Source: Gordonia heveisoli (lineage in GTDB: Bacteria > Actinomycetota > Actinomycetes > Mycobacteriales > Mycobacteriaceae). Taken from it: a stretch of DNA of 64,000 nt. Made by a program: the position numbers and the translations under genes. Within the stretch, counting starts at the first letter, position 1. Every line of letters starts with the position of its first letter. Under the pieces are notes generated by a model. That model made no database searches and was not told where the DNA came from. It saw only the letters and a program-made list of their open reading frames with translations. Location of the stretch: positions 62,001-126,000 of the forward strand of contig NZ_JASXSH010000007.1 of NCBI RefSeq assembly GCF_030315745.1. Direction: 5' to 3'. Shown here piece after piece: positions 21,162-29,683 of this stretch.

Positions 21162-22619
21162 GTGGTCAATCGCCTGTCTCCGCGTGACGCGATGTTCTAC
21201 TTCCTGGACGAGTCGCACTCGACGACGCATCTGGGTGCATTGTTGATTCTCGAGCCGACCCCACATTCCCCGGCCGGGCCGGATGCGTCGGATCAGGATT
21301 CATCGGACCGGCAGACGCTGGACTACGCAGGACTGGTCGACCTCGTCGAGAATCGCCTGCAGCTGGCGCCGCGCTATCGGCAGGTGGTGCGCGAGGTGAC
21401 GTTGGGGTTGGCCCGCCCGGTGTGGGCCGACGACCTCGACTTCGACATCAACTTCCACATCCGCCGTTCCGGCCTGCCCCGACCGGGTACTGCCGACGAT
21501 CTCGCCGATCTGGTGTCGCGCATCATGTCGCGGCCGCTCGACCGGACCCGTCCGCTGTGGGAGATGTACCTGATCGAGGGCCTCGCGGACGGCAAGCTGG
21601 CCATCCTGACCAAATCCCACCGCTGCCTGCTGGCCGACGAGGAGATCTCCGACGTTCGCGAGATCAGTCAGGTGATCTGCGACGAGGTGCCCGACGCGAC
21701 GCGGCTGCCCGACGACGTCTGGATGCCGGGGCCACCGGTGCGGGGGACCGGCCTGCTCATCGACGCCATGGCCGAGGCGTTCTCCCGTCCGGGCGACCTG
21801 GTCGACACGATGGTCAACGGCAACGGTGTCGTCGCGGGGATTCGCTCGATGGTGGAGACCTCCGCCCGTCGAGTCGGCGGTGTGGTGCAGCAATTGACCG
21901 ACTCGGCCCCGCAGAGCCCACTCAATTCGGGGAGTACGTCGACGCGGATGTTCACCGCAGCGCGGGTGCCCCGCCGCGGGTGCGCGAAGGTGGCCGACCG
22001 TTTCGGCTGCACCGTCAACGACGTCGAACTGGCCATCATCACCGGTGTCATGCGCAAATGGATTCTGTCGGTGGATCCGGTGGCCGCAGGCGACACCGTT
22101 CGCGCTGCCGTCCCGCTCGGTGCGCGTGATCCGGGCGTCGACCTGATCGTCGCCGACCCGGGCTGGTTCGGCCTCGGCAAGCCCAGCTTCCTCACCGACC
22201 TCCCGGTGGGCGAAGCGAATCCGACCGTGCGGCTCGCGCAGGTTGCTGGTCTGGCGAATCGCTACGCGCAATCCCCGCGCCGGGTGTCGATGGGGGCCCG
22301 ACCGCTGTTTCCCGAACTGGGCGTTGTGCCGTTCCCGGAACTGAGTTCGCGGGCTTTCCGGTCGCTGAACACCCGAGGCTTCAACGTGCCGGTGTCGATC
22401 GGCGACGGTCCGGTCGCCGACCGGTATGTCGCCGGTCACGCGGTCGAGGAGTTGTACACGGTGCCGGTGTTGGTGGATCAGCGGGCGCTGGCGATCAGTG
22501 TCGTCGACTACGACGACCACCTGCACTTCGGTTTCGTCGCCGACCGCGGCGTGATCGCTGACCTGCCTGCGATGGCCGACTACGTGCTGGAGTCCTACAA
22601 CGAACTCACGACTTCCTGA
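21162..22619 (+). CDS. WS/DGAT (Tgs-type) acyltransferase homologue with degraded active site
   Basis: 485 residues from GTG 21162, with AGGA upstream. An ATG at 21132 is in frame, but the family normally starts just before RLSPRDAMFYFLDE. Wax-ester synthase/diacylglycerol acyltransferases make storage lipids from acyl-CoA. N-terminal family signatures are present (RLSPRDAMF, PLWEMYLIEGL), as is the NDVELAIITGVMRKW motif of the C-terminal half (normally NDV-type). The catalytic HHxxxDG, expected near residue 153, reads SHRCLLADEE, so the second His is Arg and the spacing is altered. Activity may be lost or changed. The position matches Rv3234c (tgs3). Confidence 0.82.
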   Translation: MVNRLSPRDAMFYFLDESHSTTHLGALLILEPTPHSPAGPDASDQDSSDRQTLDYAGLVDLVENRLQLAPRYRQVVREVTLGLARPVWADDLDFDINFHIRRSGLPRPGTADDLADLVSRIMSRPLDRTRPLWEMYLIEGLADGKLAILTKSHRCLLADEEISDVREISQVICDEVPDATRLPDDVWMPGPPVRGTGLLIDAMAEAFSRPGDLVDTMVNGNGVVAGIRSMVETSARRVGGVVQQLTDSAPQSPLNSGSTSTRMFTAARVPRRGCAKVADRFGCTVNDVELAIITGVMRKWILSVDPVAAGDTVRAAVPLGARDPGVDLIVADPGWFGLGKPSFLTDLPVGEANPTVRLAQVAGLANRYAQSPRRVSMGARPLFPELGVVPFPELSSRAFRSLNTRGFNVPVSIGDGPVADRYVAGHAVEELYTVPVLVDQRALAISVVDYDDHLHFGFVADRGVIADLPAMADYVLESYNELTTS

Positions 22620-22735
22620 CCGGACGCGCCGGACGCCAGGGGCCGACGCGGTTTCTGCGTACAGTTGTCGACGGCAGCACCGGCGGGGGATCAGCCCTGG
22701 TGCGGGTGCGGGATATCTATGAGGAGAGCGGCACG

Positions 22736-23302
22736 ATGAGGGTGTATCTACCGGCGACCCTGGCGATGCTGATGGAACTCAACGAGACCGGCGAGTTCCG
22801 GCCGATCGGGGGTACCGCCTTCGCGCTGACCCCGGCGTTGCGGGAGTCCTTTCTGGCCGGGGACGACGAGGAACTCGCCGAGGTCGCGATGCGGGAGGCC
22901 GCGCGGGCGTCGCTGCGTCTGCTGGCCGGTGAGGCGCCCGAGGCGGGCGACCGTGCCGCCGCGGCCGACCTGGCTGCCGACGCCGAGGTCACGAAGCCTG
23001 GTGATACCCCACGCCTGCCGCCGCGTCGGGTGGTGGTCGCCGCAGATGTGGATGAGGTGACGTTGCGGCCCGACCTCGATGATGCGGTGGTCAAGGTGTC
23101 CTCGCCGGTGACGCGGGCGGCGATCGCATCGGTGCACGTCGACATCGCCGAGGCGGAGGACAAGGTGCGCGCCGCCGTCGTGGTGGTCGACGCGGCCGAC
23201 ATGGGTGATCTCGACGCCGAGCTCGCGATCGGGGATATAGAGGATTTCGACCTCGCCTGGTATGCGACGCAGGAACTACCCTTTTTGTTAGAACTCTTGT
23301 GA
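22736..23302 (+). CDS. DUF6912-family protein
   Basis: 188 residues from ATG 22736, with GAGGAGAG seven bases upstream. The N-terminus MRVYLPATLAMLMELNETGE and the C-terminus IGDIEDFDLAWYATQELPFLLELL match the conserved actinobacterial family I know as DUF6912 (Rv3231c position in M. tuberculosis). The middle is Ala-rich and acidic with beta-alpha elements (TRAAIASVHVDIAEAEDKVRAAVVVV). No catalytic motif is visible and the role is unknown. It precedes the desaturase reductase gene on the same strand. Confidence 0.75.
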   Translation: MRVYLPATLAMLMELNETGEFRPIGGTAFALTPALRESFLAGDDEELAEVAMREAARASLRLLAGEAPEAGDRAAAADLAADAEVTKPGDTPRLPPRRVVVAADVDEVTLRPDLDDAVVKVSSPVTRAAIASVHVDIAEAEDKVRAAVVVVDAADMGDLDAELAIGDIEDFDLAWYATQELPFLLELL

Positions 23303-23332
23303 CTCAGTCGGTCTACTGACCTGCGGGTCTGG

Positions 23333-23356
23333 ATAACCTACGGTTCCGTAGGTTAT
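23333..23356. promoter_or_regulatory. Palindromic operator-like site upstream of the reductase gene
   Basis: Arms ATAACCTACGG (23333-23343) and CCGTAGGTTAT (23346-23356) are perfectly inverted around a TT spacer. The core TACG-N4-CGTA recurs upstream of the first desaturase at 25864. Size and symmetry suit a TetR-type regulator, but the regulator is not identified. Confidence 0.75.
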
Positions 23357-23422
23357 CGTTGCGGAGAGTTGGTACGGCAGGCCGCACGGGCGCTGCCGGT
23401 GCGCAGACGAGGCGGTATCGGC

Positions 23423-24538
23423 ATGGGATTCCTGGAGCGTTTCGAGGCGCCGGTCGCGGATGTCGCGGCACGGAGCAAAGGGGCGCAGTGGGCGCGCGCA
23501 GCGCTGACCCGGATCACCACCCCGCTGTTGCCCGACGACTATCTTCATCTCGCCAATCCGCTGTGGTCGGCGCGGGAGCTGCGCGGCAAGGTCGTGGCGG
23601 TGGAGCGCGAGACCGAGGACACCGCGACGATCCGCATCCGGCCGGGCTGGGGCTTCTCCTTCGACTACGCGCCCGGCCAATACATCGGCATCGGTGTGCT
23701 GATGGAGGGTCGCTGGACATGGCGGTCCTATTCGCTCACCTCTACGCCGCACACCAGTTCCGCGGACAAGACCATCGACATCACCGTGAAGGCGATGCCG
23801 GAGGGTTTCCTGTCCAGCCACCTGGTCAACGGTGTGCAGCCGGGCACCGTGGTCCGGCTGGCGGCGCCGCAGGGCGAGTTCGTGTTGCCCGACCCGGTTC
23901 CGGCCAAGATTCTGTTCGTCACCGCGGGCAGTGGTATCACCCCGATCATCTCGATGCTACGGATGATGCGACACCGTAAGCAGCGCACTGATATTCGGGT
24001 TTTGCACTCGACCCCGACGCCGGACGACCTGCTGTTCGCCGACGAACTGGCGGAGATGGCGGCCGACGGGCTGATCGACTTGCATGTGCAGCACACCCGC
24101 ACCGATGGCAAGCTCGACCCCGTGCGGATCGGCGAGCTGTGCCCGGACTGGCGCGAGCGGACGGCCTGGGCCTGCGGTCCCGGCGGATTCCTGGATCTGA
24201 TCCATCACCTCTACCGCGACGCCGGTCTGGAGGACCGGGTGCATATCGAGCGGTTCGCGCTCGAACGCGGCCTGGTCGGCGCGCAGGGCGGTACGGTCAC
24301 CTTCGGCCGGACCGGCAAGACGGCCGAGATCGATGGCGCGACCACGCTGTTGGAGGCGGGCGAGGCTGCCGGGGTGATCATGCCGTTCGGCTGCCGGATG
24401 GGTATCTGCCAGAGCTGCGTGGTGATGGTCGACAAGGGGTGTGTGCGCGACCTTCGTTCGGGTGTCGAACATGTCGAGGGCGAACGTATCCAGACGTGCA
24501 TCAGCGCGGCGGCCGGAGATTGCACGCTCGACGTCTGA
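23423..24538 (+). CDS. NAD(P)H oxidoreductase with FAD and plant-type 2Fe-2S domain (desaturase electron donor)
   Basis: 371 residues from ATG 23423. An upstream TTG at 23369 abuts its ribosome site and is less likely. The FAD domain has RSYSLTSTP (RxYS), the NAD domain has [16 protein letters not shown] and [11 protein letters not shown], and the C-terminal ferredoxin domain has CRMGICQSC plus a distant Cys (residues 324, 329, 332, 359). It corresponds to Rv3230c, which passes electrons from NADPH to the membrane desaturase DesA3. The operator-like palindrome just upstream is echoed at the desaturase, which supports joint control. Confidence 0.92.
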   Translation: MGFLERFEAPVADVAARSKGAQWARAALTRITTPLLPDDYLHLANPLWSARELRGKVVAVERETEDTATIRIRPGWGFSFDYAPGQYIGIGVLMEGRWTWRSYSLTSTPHTSSADKTIDITVKAMPEGFLSSHLVNGVQPGTVVRLAAPQGEFVLPDPVPAKILFVTAGSGITPIISMLRMMRHRKQRTDIRVLHSTPTPDDLLFADELAEMAADGLIDLHVQHTRTDGKLDPVRIGELCPDWRERTAWACGPGGFLDLIHHLYRDAGLEDRVHIERFALERGLVGAQGGTVTFGRTGKTAEIDGATTLLEAGEAAGVIMPFGCRMGICQSCVVMVDKGCVRDLRSGVEHVEGERIQTCISAAAGDCTLDV

Positions 24539-24610
24539 TCCGGCGTCGGCGGGCTGCGGTGTGACCAAATCGGGTCGAAGGGAAGCGGATCGGCCATTAG
24601 TCTGGTCGAC

Positions 24611-25735
24611 ATGTCCACCGCGGCCGGGCTGACAGAGGACGAACGGGACTTCGACTTCCCGCGGGAAGTCCCGGTGCTGACCGACGGCGTGGTGACGCTG
24701 CGAGCGCATGAACTCGACGACCTCGACCGGATCGTCGAATTCGCCGCCGACCCGGACACTCTGCGTTGGACCACCATTCCGCATCCGTATGGCCGGGCTG
24801 ATGCGCGCCGCTTCGTGTTCGAGACCGTGCCTGCGGGCTGGCGCAGCCGCAGCGATCTGCGCTGGGCGATCGAGGTCGACGGTCACTTCGCCGGTAACGT
24901 CGATCTGCGGCTCGACGGTCCGCGCGCGGGTATCGGATTCGGCCTGCATCCCGCCGCTCGCGACCGGGGCGTGATGCGTCGAGCCGTGGAAATGGTTGCG
25001 CGCCATGCGTTCGAGGTGCTCGGTGTGCGCGTGGTCGAGTGGCGGGCGTTCGAGGGCAATCTTGGGAGTCTGCGCGTCGCTCATGCCTGTGGGTTCACCC
25101 TGCAGGCGCGTATCCGGGACGGGCTGTCGTGGCACGAACAACTGCGCGATGCCTGGGTGGGGACCCTGCGACCGGAGCACCTCGGTAGCCCGCAGTCGAC
25201 GTGGCGGGCCACGACGTTCAGCACCGAACGATTCCGGCTCCGGCCATTGGTCGAGGCGGACGACCCGCGGATCCGGGAAACACTCGACGACCCGATCTCG
25301 CGGCGGTACCTCTTCGGCCGGCCCGATCCGCTCACCCTCGCCGATGCCGGTGCCGAACGGACCCGCAAGTGGTGGACGGCGGCCTGCGGTGAGACGTGTA
25401 CCTGGGCGGTCGCCGACAAGGACACCGACCGGTATCTCGGCGACATCTCGATCTTCGGAATCGACGACGTGACCGGCGCTGAGGCGGGCTTCTATACGCA
25501 TCCCGACGCCCGCGGGAGCGGTGTGCTGCGCGAGGCTTTCGGCGCGGTGGTGCCGCACTGCTTCGGCGAGCTCGGGCTGCGCAGGCTGACGATGTTCGCC
25601 GCGGACAGCAATGCCGGGAGTAAGGCGTTGGCCTGTGCCGCCGGATTCCGCGTGATCGGGGTGCAGGAAAGCGCGGCCCGTACCGGTGGTGTCTTCGAGG
25701 ATCTCGTCGGTTACGAACTTCTCGCTGATCGCTGA
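24611..25735 (+). CDS. Protein with two tandem GNAT acetyltransferase domains
   Basis: 374 residues from ATG 24611. Domain 1 (~residues 23-175) has TLRAHELDDLDRIVEFAADP, IGFGLHPAARDRGVMRRAVEMV and RVVEWRAFEGNLGSLRVAHACGF. Domain 2 (~200-370) repeats the plan with FRLRPLVEADDPRIRETLDD, AGFYTHPDARGSGVLREAFG and RLTMFAADSNAGSKALACAAGF. Both look like RimJ/RimL-type GNATs using acetyl-CoA. The substrate is unknown. It lies between the reductase and desaturase, where M. tuberculosis has no such gene as far as I recall, so it looks like an insertion into the pair. Confidence 0.87.
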   Translation: MSTAAGLTEDERDFDFPREVPVLTDGVVTLRAHELDDLDRIVEFAADPDTLRWTTIPHPYGRADARRFVFETVPAGWRSRSDLRWAIEVDGHFAGNVDLRLDGPRAGIGFGLHPAARDRGVMRRAVEMVARHAFEVLGVRVVEWRAFEGNLGSLRVAHACGFTLQARIRDGLSWHEQLRDAWVGTLRPEHLGSPQSTWRATTFSTERFRLRPLVEADDPRIRETLDDPISRRYLFGRPDPLTLADAGAERTRKWWTAACGETCTWAVADKDTDRYLGDISIFGIDDVTGAEAGFYTHPDARGSGVLREAFGAVVPHCFGELGLRRLTMFAADSNAGSKALACAAGFRVIGVQESAARTGGVFEDLVGYELLADR

Positions 25736-25858
25736 CGGGCGGACTTCGACTACCGGGCGTCGGCATTCACGCGAGCGCCGGAATTCTGGGTCCGTACCGC
25801 AGAGTGTTGTGGATCACATGGGCGATTCGGGGAACGGGTGGACAGGTCGGTGCGCACC

Positions 25859-25893
25859 AACCTACGCTTGCGTAAGTTACGGAAACGTAGGAA
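25859..25893. promoter_or_regulatory. Compound operator-like palindrome upstream of desA3
   Basis: AACCTACGC (25859-25867) and GCGTAAGTT (25870-25878) form an inverted repeat around TT with one mismatch. A second TACG-N4-CGTA site (25878-25889) follows, sharing the middle half-site. The half-sites match the palindrome at 23333-23356. The array lies about 30-65 bases before the ATG, where it would block transcription. Confidence 0.7.
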
Positions 25894-25923
25894 ACGGAAC
25901 GCGGCGAAAGGGAGCTCTCCACG

Positions 25924-27273
25924 ATGGCGATTACCGACATCCCCGAATATGCGCATCTGTCTGCCTCCGACGTGGAGGCTCTCGGCGCCGAACTCGATGC
26001 GATCCGTGCCGACATCGAGGCCGACCGCGGTGAGCGCGACGCTCGCTACCTGCGCAATACGATCCGATTCCAGCGAGCACTGGAACTCGTCGGACGCGGC
26101 CTGATCTTCGGTTCGACGAAGCGTCCGCTGTGGCTGGCGGGCGCCGGCGCCCTGGGTGTGGCGAAGATCGTCGAGAATATGGAGCTCGGCCACAACGTCA
26201 TGCATGGCCAGTGGGACTGGATGAACGATCCCGAGGTGCATTCGTCGACCTGGGAGTGGGACAACACCGACCCCTCGGCGCATTGGAAGCACACCCACAA
26301 CTATGTCCATCACAAGTACACGAATGTGCTGGGGATGGACGACGATGTGGGCTACGGCCTGCTTCGGGTCACGCGTGACCAGCGGTGGCGTCCTTTCAAC
26401 CTCGGCAATCTCGCCTACAACACGCTGCTGGCGCTGGCCTTTCAGTACGGCGTCGCGGTGCAGCACCTCGAGTTGGGCAAGAAGCGCCGGACCGAAGAAG
26501 ACCGTGAGCAGTTCCGCCGTGACCTGCGCGATGTCGCCACCAAGATCGGTAAGCAAGCCGGCAAGGACTACGTCGTCTACCCGGCGATGGTCGCCGCGAC
26601 CACCGGTCGCCGTACCGGTTACCTGCGTGCCTTCGGTAAGGCGGCGTCGGCCAATGCGACCGCCAACGTCATTCGGAACGTGTGGAGCAACGCGGTCATC
26701 TTCTGTGGGCATTTCCCCGACGGTGCGGAGAAGTTCACCAAGCAGGACATCGACAGCGAGACCCAGGCGCAGTGGTATCTGCGACAGATGCTGGGCAGCG
26801 CCAACTTCCGTTCCGGACCGGTACTGGCCTTCCTGAGCGGCAACCTGTCGTTCCAGATCGAGCACCACATCTACCCGGACCTGCCGAGCAACCGGCTGCG
26901 CGAGATCTCGGTGCGGGTGCAGGCCCTGTGCGAGAAATACGATCTGCCCTACACGACCGGGTCGTTCCCGATGCAGTACGCGAAGTCGTGGCGCACGATC
27001 GCCAAGCTGTCGTTGCCGAACAAGTACCTGAGTGCGACCGCCGACGACGCGCCCGAGACCGCGTCCGAGCGTCGCTTCAAGCAGGGGCTGCCCGATGATG
27101 GCCGTCTGCACTCGACCCTCGATCCGGCCACCGGCCGTCGTCGTGGACTGGTCTCGGCCATCGCCGGGCTCGGGCGCCGACGTCGGGGTGGGCGCGCCGG
27201 TGCCGGCCGGGATGTGGTCGCGCGGACTGTGGTCGGTAGGGATGTGGTCGGGGGCGACGATCGCGCGGCCTGA
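25924..27273 (+). CDS. desA3: Membrane acyl-CoA (stearoyl-CoA) delta-9 desaturase, DesA3 type
   Basis: 449 residues from ATG 25924, with AAAGGGAG upstream. The three His boxes of the fatty-acid desaturase family are present: GHNVMHGQWD (His90, His94), HTHNYVHHKYTN (His125, His129, His130) and QIEHHIYPDLPSNR (His314, His315). Hydrophobic stretches lie between them. It introduces a double bond into saturated acyl-CoA with O2 and electrons from the Rv3230c-type reductase. A ~50-residue Arg/Val-rich tail (TGRRRGL onward) extends past the second paralogue. Strong similarity to DesA3, including ASANATANVIRNVWSNAVIF. Confidence 0.93.
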   Translation: MAITDIPEYAHLSASDVEALGAELDAIRADIEADRGERDARYLRNTIRFQRALELVGRGLIFGSTKRPLWLAGAGALGVAKIVENMELGHNVMHGQWDWMNDPEVHSSTWEWDNTDPSAHWKHTHNYVHHKYTNVLGMDDDVGYGLLRVTRDQRWRPFNLGNLAYNTLLALAFQYGVAVQHLELGKKRRTEEDREQFRRDLRDVATKIGKQAGKDYVVYPAMVAATTGRRTGYLRAFGKAASANATANVIRNVWSNAVIFCGHFPDGAEKFTKQDIDSETQAQWYLRQMLGSANFRSGPVLAFLSGNLSFQIEHHIYPDLPSNRLREISVRVQALCEKYDLPYTTGSFPMQYAKSWRTIAKLSLPNKYLSATADDAPETASERRFKQGLPDDGRLHSTLDPATGRRRGLVSAIAGLGRRRRGGRAGAGRDVVARTVVGRDVVGGDDRAA

Positions 27274-27374
27274 GGCGTGTCCGGAGGAGATCGGCGGTCC
27301 GTCCACTCGGCGGGATCCGGTGTCGTCGGTCCTCGCCGGTATGTGTTATCGGGTGACGGGCATAATGGGTAGCA

Positions 27375-28571
27375 ATGGCCATCACTGACATCAATGAGTA
27401 CGCACATCTCACCGAGGCGGACGTCGAGGCGCTCGGCGCTGAGCTGGATGCGCTGCGTCGCGAGATCGAAGCCGATCGCGGCCCTCGGGATGTGCGCTAC
27501 CTGCGTCGTACGCTCATCGCCCACCGCACCCTTGAGGTGATCGGTCGGGCGGCGCTCTTCGGCAGCAACAAGCGGTCGCTGTGGCTACTCGGCACCGGGG
27601 CGCTCTCGCTCTCGAAGATCATCGAGAACATGGAGCTCGGCCACAATGTGATGCACGGCCAGTGGGATTGGATGAACGATCCCGAGGTGCATTCGACCAC
27701 CTACGAGTGGGACATGGTGTGCGCGTCGCCGCATTGGAAGCACTCGCACAACTACATCCATCACAAGTACACCAACGTCGTCGGCATGGATCACGACGTG
27801 GGCTACAAGATCCTGCGCGTGACGCGAGACGAACCGTGGGAGCCGCGGCGCATCTTGCAGCCGTTCTTCAACGTGATGCTCGCGGCCACCTTCGAATGGG
27901 GTATCGGCCTGCATGACCTCAATCTGAAAGAGGTCATCAAAGGCGAGATCCCGAAGGAGGAGGCGGTCCCCAAGGTCAAGGAGTTCCTGCGCAAGATCGG
28001 CAAGCAGGTCGCCAAGGACTATGTCCTGTTCCCGGCGTTCACCGGACCGAACTTCACACACACCTTGACCGCGAACCTGACCGCCAATCTGGTCCGCAAT
28101 CTGTGGGCGTATGTCGTCATCTTCTGCGGGCATTTTCCCGACGGTGCGGAGAAGTTCACCGTCGAATCGTTGGAGAACGAGACTCAGGGACAGTGGTATC
28201 TGCGTCAGATGTTGGGTACCGCGAACTTCAACGCCGGTCCCGCGATGGCGCTGATGTCGGGCAACCTCTGCTACCAGATCGAGCATCATCTGTTCCCGGA
28301 TCTGCCCAGCAACCGCTACGCCGACATCTCCGTTCGCGTGCGTGAGCTGTGCGAGAAGTACGACCTGCCGTATACGACGGGGTCGATCGTGGTGCAGTAT
28401 CTGCAGACGCTGCGGACCATCAACAAGCTCGCGCTGCCCGATCAGCTTCTGTGGGATACCGCCGATGACGCACCGGAAACCGCCTCGGAACGACGCTTCG
28501 CGGGGATGCCGCGCACCCGCGGACTCAAGACGGCGATCGCCGAACTGCGCGCACGTCGCCGCCGGCGCTGA
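27375..28571 (+). CDS. Second membrane acyl-CoA desaturase, tandem paralogue
   Basis: 398 residues from ATG 27375. It is closely similar along its whole length to the desaturase just upstream, including all three His boxes (GHNVMHGQWD, HSHNYIHHKYTN, QIEHHLFPDLPSNR). The central region (~170-230) is diverged, and the long C-terminal tail is missing. It is a tandem duplicate that may differ in chain length or position of desaturation. The 100-base gap lacks the TACG-N4-CGTA operator and has a CATAAT element 8 bases before the ATG, so it may have its own, near-leaderless promoter. Confidence 0.9.
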   Translation: MAITDINEYAHLTEADVEALGAELDALRREIEADRGPRDVRYLRRTLIAHRTLEVIGRAALFGSNKRSLWLLGTGALSLSKIIENMELGHNVMHGQWDWMNDPEVHSTTYEWDMVCASPHWKHSHNYIHHKYTNVVGMDHDVGYKILRVTRDEPWEPRRILQPFFNVMLAATFEWGIGLHDLNLKEVIKGEIPKEEAVPKVKEFLRKIGKQVAKDYVLFPAFTGPNFTHTLTANLTANLVRNLWAYVVIFCGHFPDGAEKFTVESLENETQGQWYLRQMLGTANFNAGPAMALMSGNLCYQIEHHLFPDLPSNRYADISVRVRELCEKYDLPYTTGSIVVQYLQTLRTINKLALPDQLLWDTADDAPETASERRFAGMPRTRGLKTAIAELRARRRRR

Positions 28572-28597
28572 CTCGGCCGCGGCTGGGGGTGGGGATT

Positions 28598-29587
28598 ATG
28601 TGGCGGCGTAGGCGCCGGACGTTGCCTGCGGACTTTGCGGAGATGCTGGTCGACGGCGACCTGGCAACGCTGACTGAGGTCGTCGATCGTGTAGGTCTCG
28701 ACGCGGTCGACCCGTCTACCGGGCGGACGGCGTTAGGGTTCGTCGAATGTCCGGAAGACCTGGTCCGCTGGCTTGTGCAGGCGGGTGCAGACGTGGCGGC
28801 ACCCGATCGGTGGGGCGCCCCGCCGATCCACCGGCATGCGAAAGCGAACGGGCAGGGCCAACTCGCGACCTTCGTCGCGCTGGGGGTTGATCTGGATCTC
28901 CGCGACGGCTGGGGGCGGACGCCGTTGCACGAGGCGGCTCGGACACTCAATGTGGCGGGGGTTCGGCTCCTCATCGACGCGGGCGCCGACGTCGATGTGC
29001 TCGACCGTTTCGATACGACGCCCTTGAGGTGCGCGATCAACAGTGCCGAAAACCTGACGATCACACGGGCAGCGCAGATTTCCACCATGCTGATCGGCGC
29101 GGGCGCGAGCATATTTCCGGAGATGGCCGAGGTGGTGACCAGGGTCGGGGCACGCTTCGAATTCGGCCGGGCGGCGATCGCGCCGGATCGTTTGTCCGAC
29201 TGTGAGGCCGGACTCGCCACGTTGTACCGGCTGTTCGATGTGACTCCGGTCGAGCCTCGGCGCATCCATGATGGGCAGTCGCCGATCGAGGTTCCGGCCG
29301 GCGGCTGGCGACAGCAGTTCGATGCGCTGTGGCATCTACTGGTGCCGATCGACGGTCCTGCGGCCACCGTGCAGGGTGAGGTGATCCGGATCTGCGGCAA
29401 GCTGTCGCACGAGATCCTGGACTTGTCTGCGATGAACTGGGACAGCCACTTTCGTGACATGGCCGATGCCGTCCCGGGCCATCTCGCGACAGGGCGGATA
29501 ACGGACGCAACCAGTGCCGAGGTACGTCGTCTGGTCAGCTCTGCGCGCCGGGCGGGCGTCGAAACCGCAGATGTATCGACTGAGTGA
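28598..29587 (+). CDS. Ankyrin-repeat protein
   Basis: 329 residues from ATG 28598, with a GTG at 28589 as alternative. After a basic start (MWRRRRR), residues ~10-160 hold four or so ankyrin units: LGFVECPEDLVRWLVQAGADVAAPD, PIHRHAKANGQGQLATFVALGVDLDLRD, TPLHEAARTLNVAGVRLLIDAGADVDVLD and TPLRCAINSAEN. The remaining half is non-repeat, with ALWHLLVPIDGPAATVQGEVIRICGKLSHEI and NWDSHFRDMADAV, and I do not recognise it. No signal peptide or membrane segment. A 28-codon ORF overlaps its end. Confidence 0.75.
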   Translation: MWRRRRRTLPADFAEMLVDGDLATLTEVVDRVGLDAVDPSTGRTALGFVECPEDLVRWLVQAGADVAAPDRWGAPPIHRHAKANGQGQLATFVALGVDLDLRDGWGRTPLHEAARTLNVAGVRLLIDAGADVDVLDRFDTTPLRCAINSAENLTITRAAQISTMLIGAGASIFPEMAEVVTRVGARFEFGRAAIAPDRLSDCEAGLATLYRLFDVTPVEPRRIHDGQSPIEVPAGGWRQQFDALWHLLVPIDGPAATVQGEVIRICGKLSHEILDLSAMNWDSHFRDMADAVPGHLATGRITDATSAEVRRLVSSARRAGVETADVSTE

Positions 29588-29657
29588 GTTGGTCGTCGCC
29601 TGGGTGGACGACAATCCGCAGCCTATTCCGTTGGGGGACATCGCCTACGACTGGTAG
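29571..29657 (+). CDS. Possible 28-residue micro-ORF overlapping the ankyrin gene end
   Basis: ATG 29571 to TAG 29657 encodes 28 residues beginning MYRLSELVVAWVDD and ending GDIAYDW. It overlaps the ankyrin stop by 17 bases in another frame. There is no clear ribosome site, but translational coupling is possible. Alternatively it is the remnant of an ankyrin C-terminus after a frameshift. Support is only the frame and position. Confidence 0.3.
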   Translation: MYRLSELVVAWVDDNPQPIPLGDIAYDW

Positions 29658-29683
29658 TCCTCCGGTGTGTCCGCAGTTGCGCC

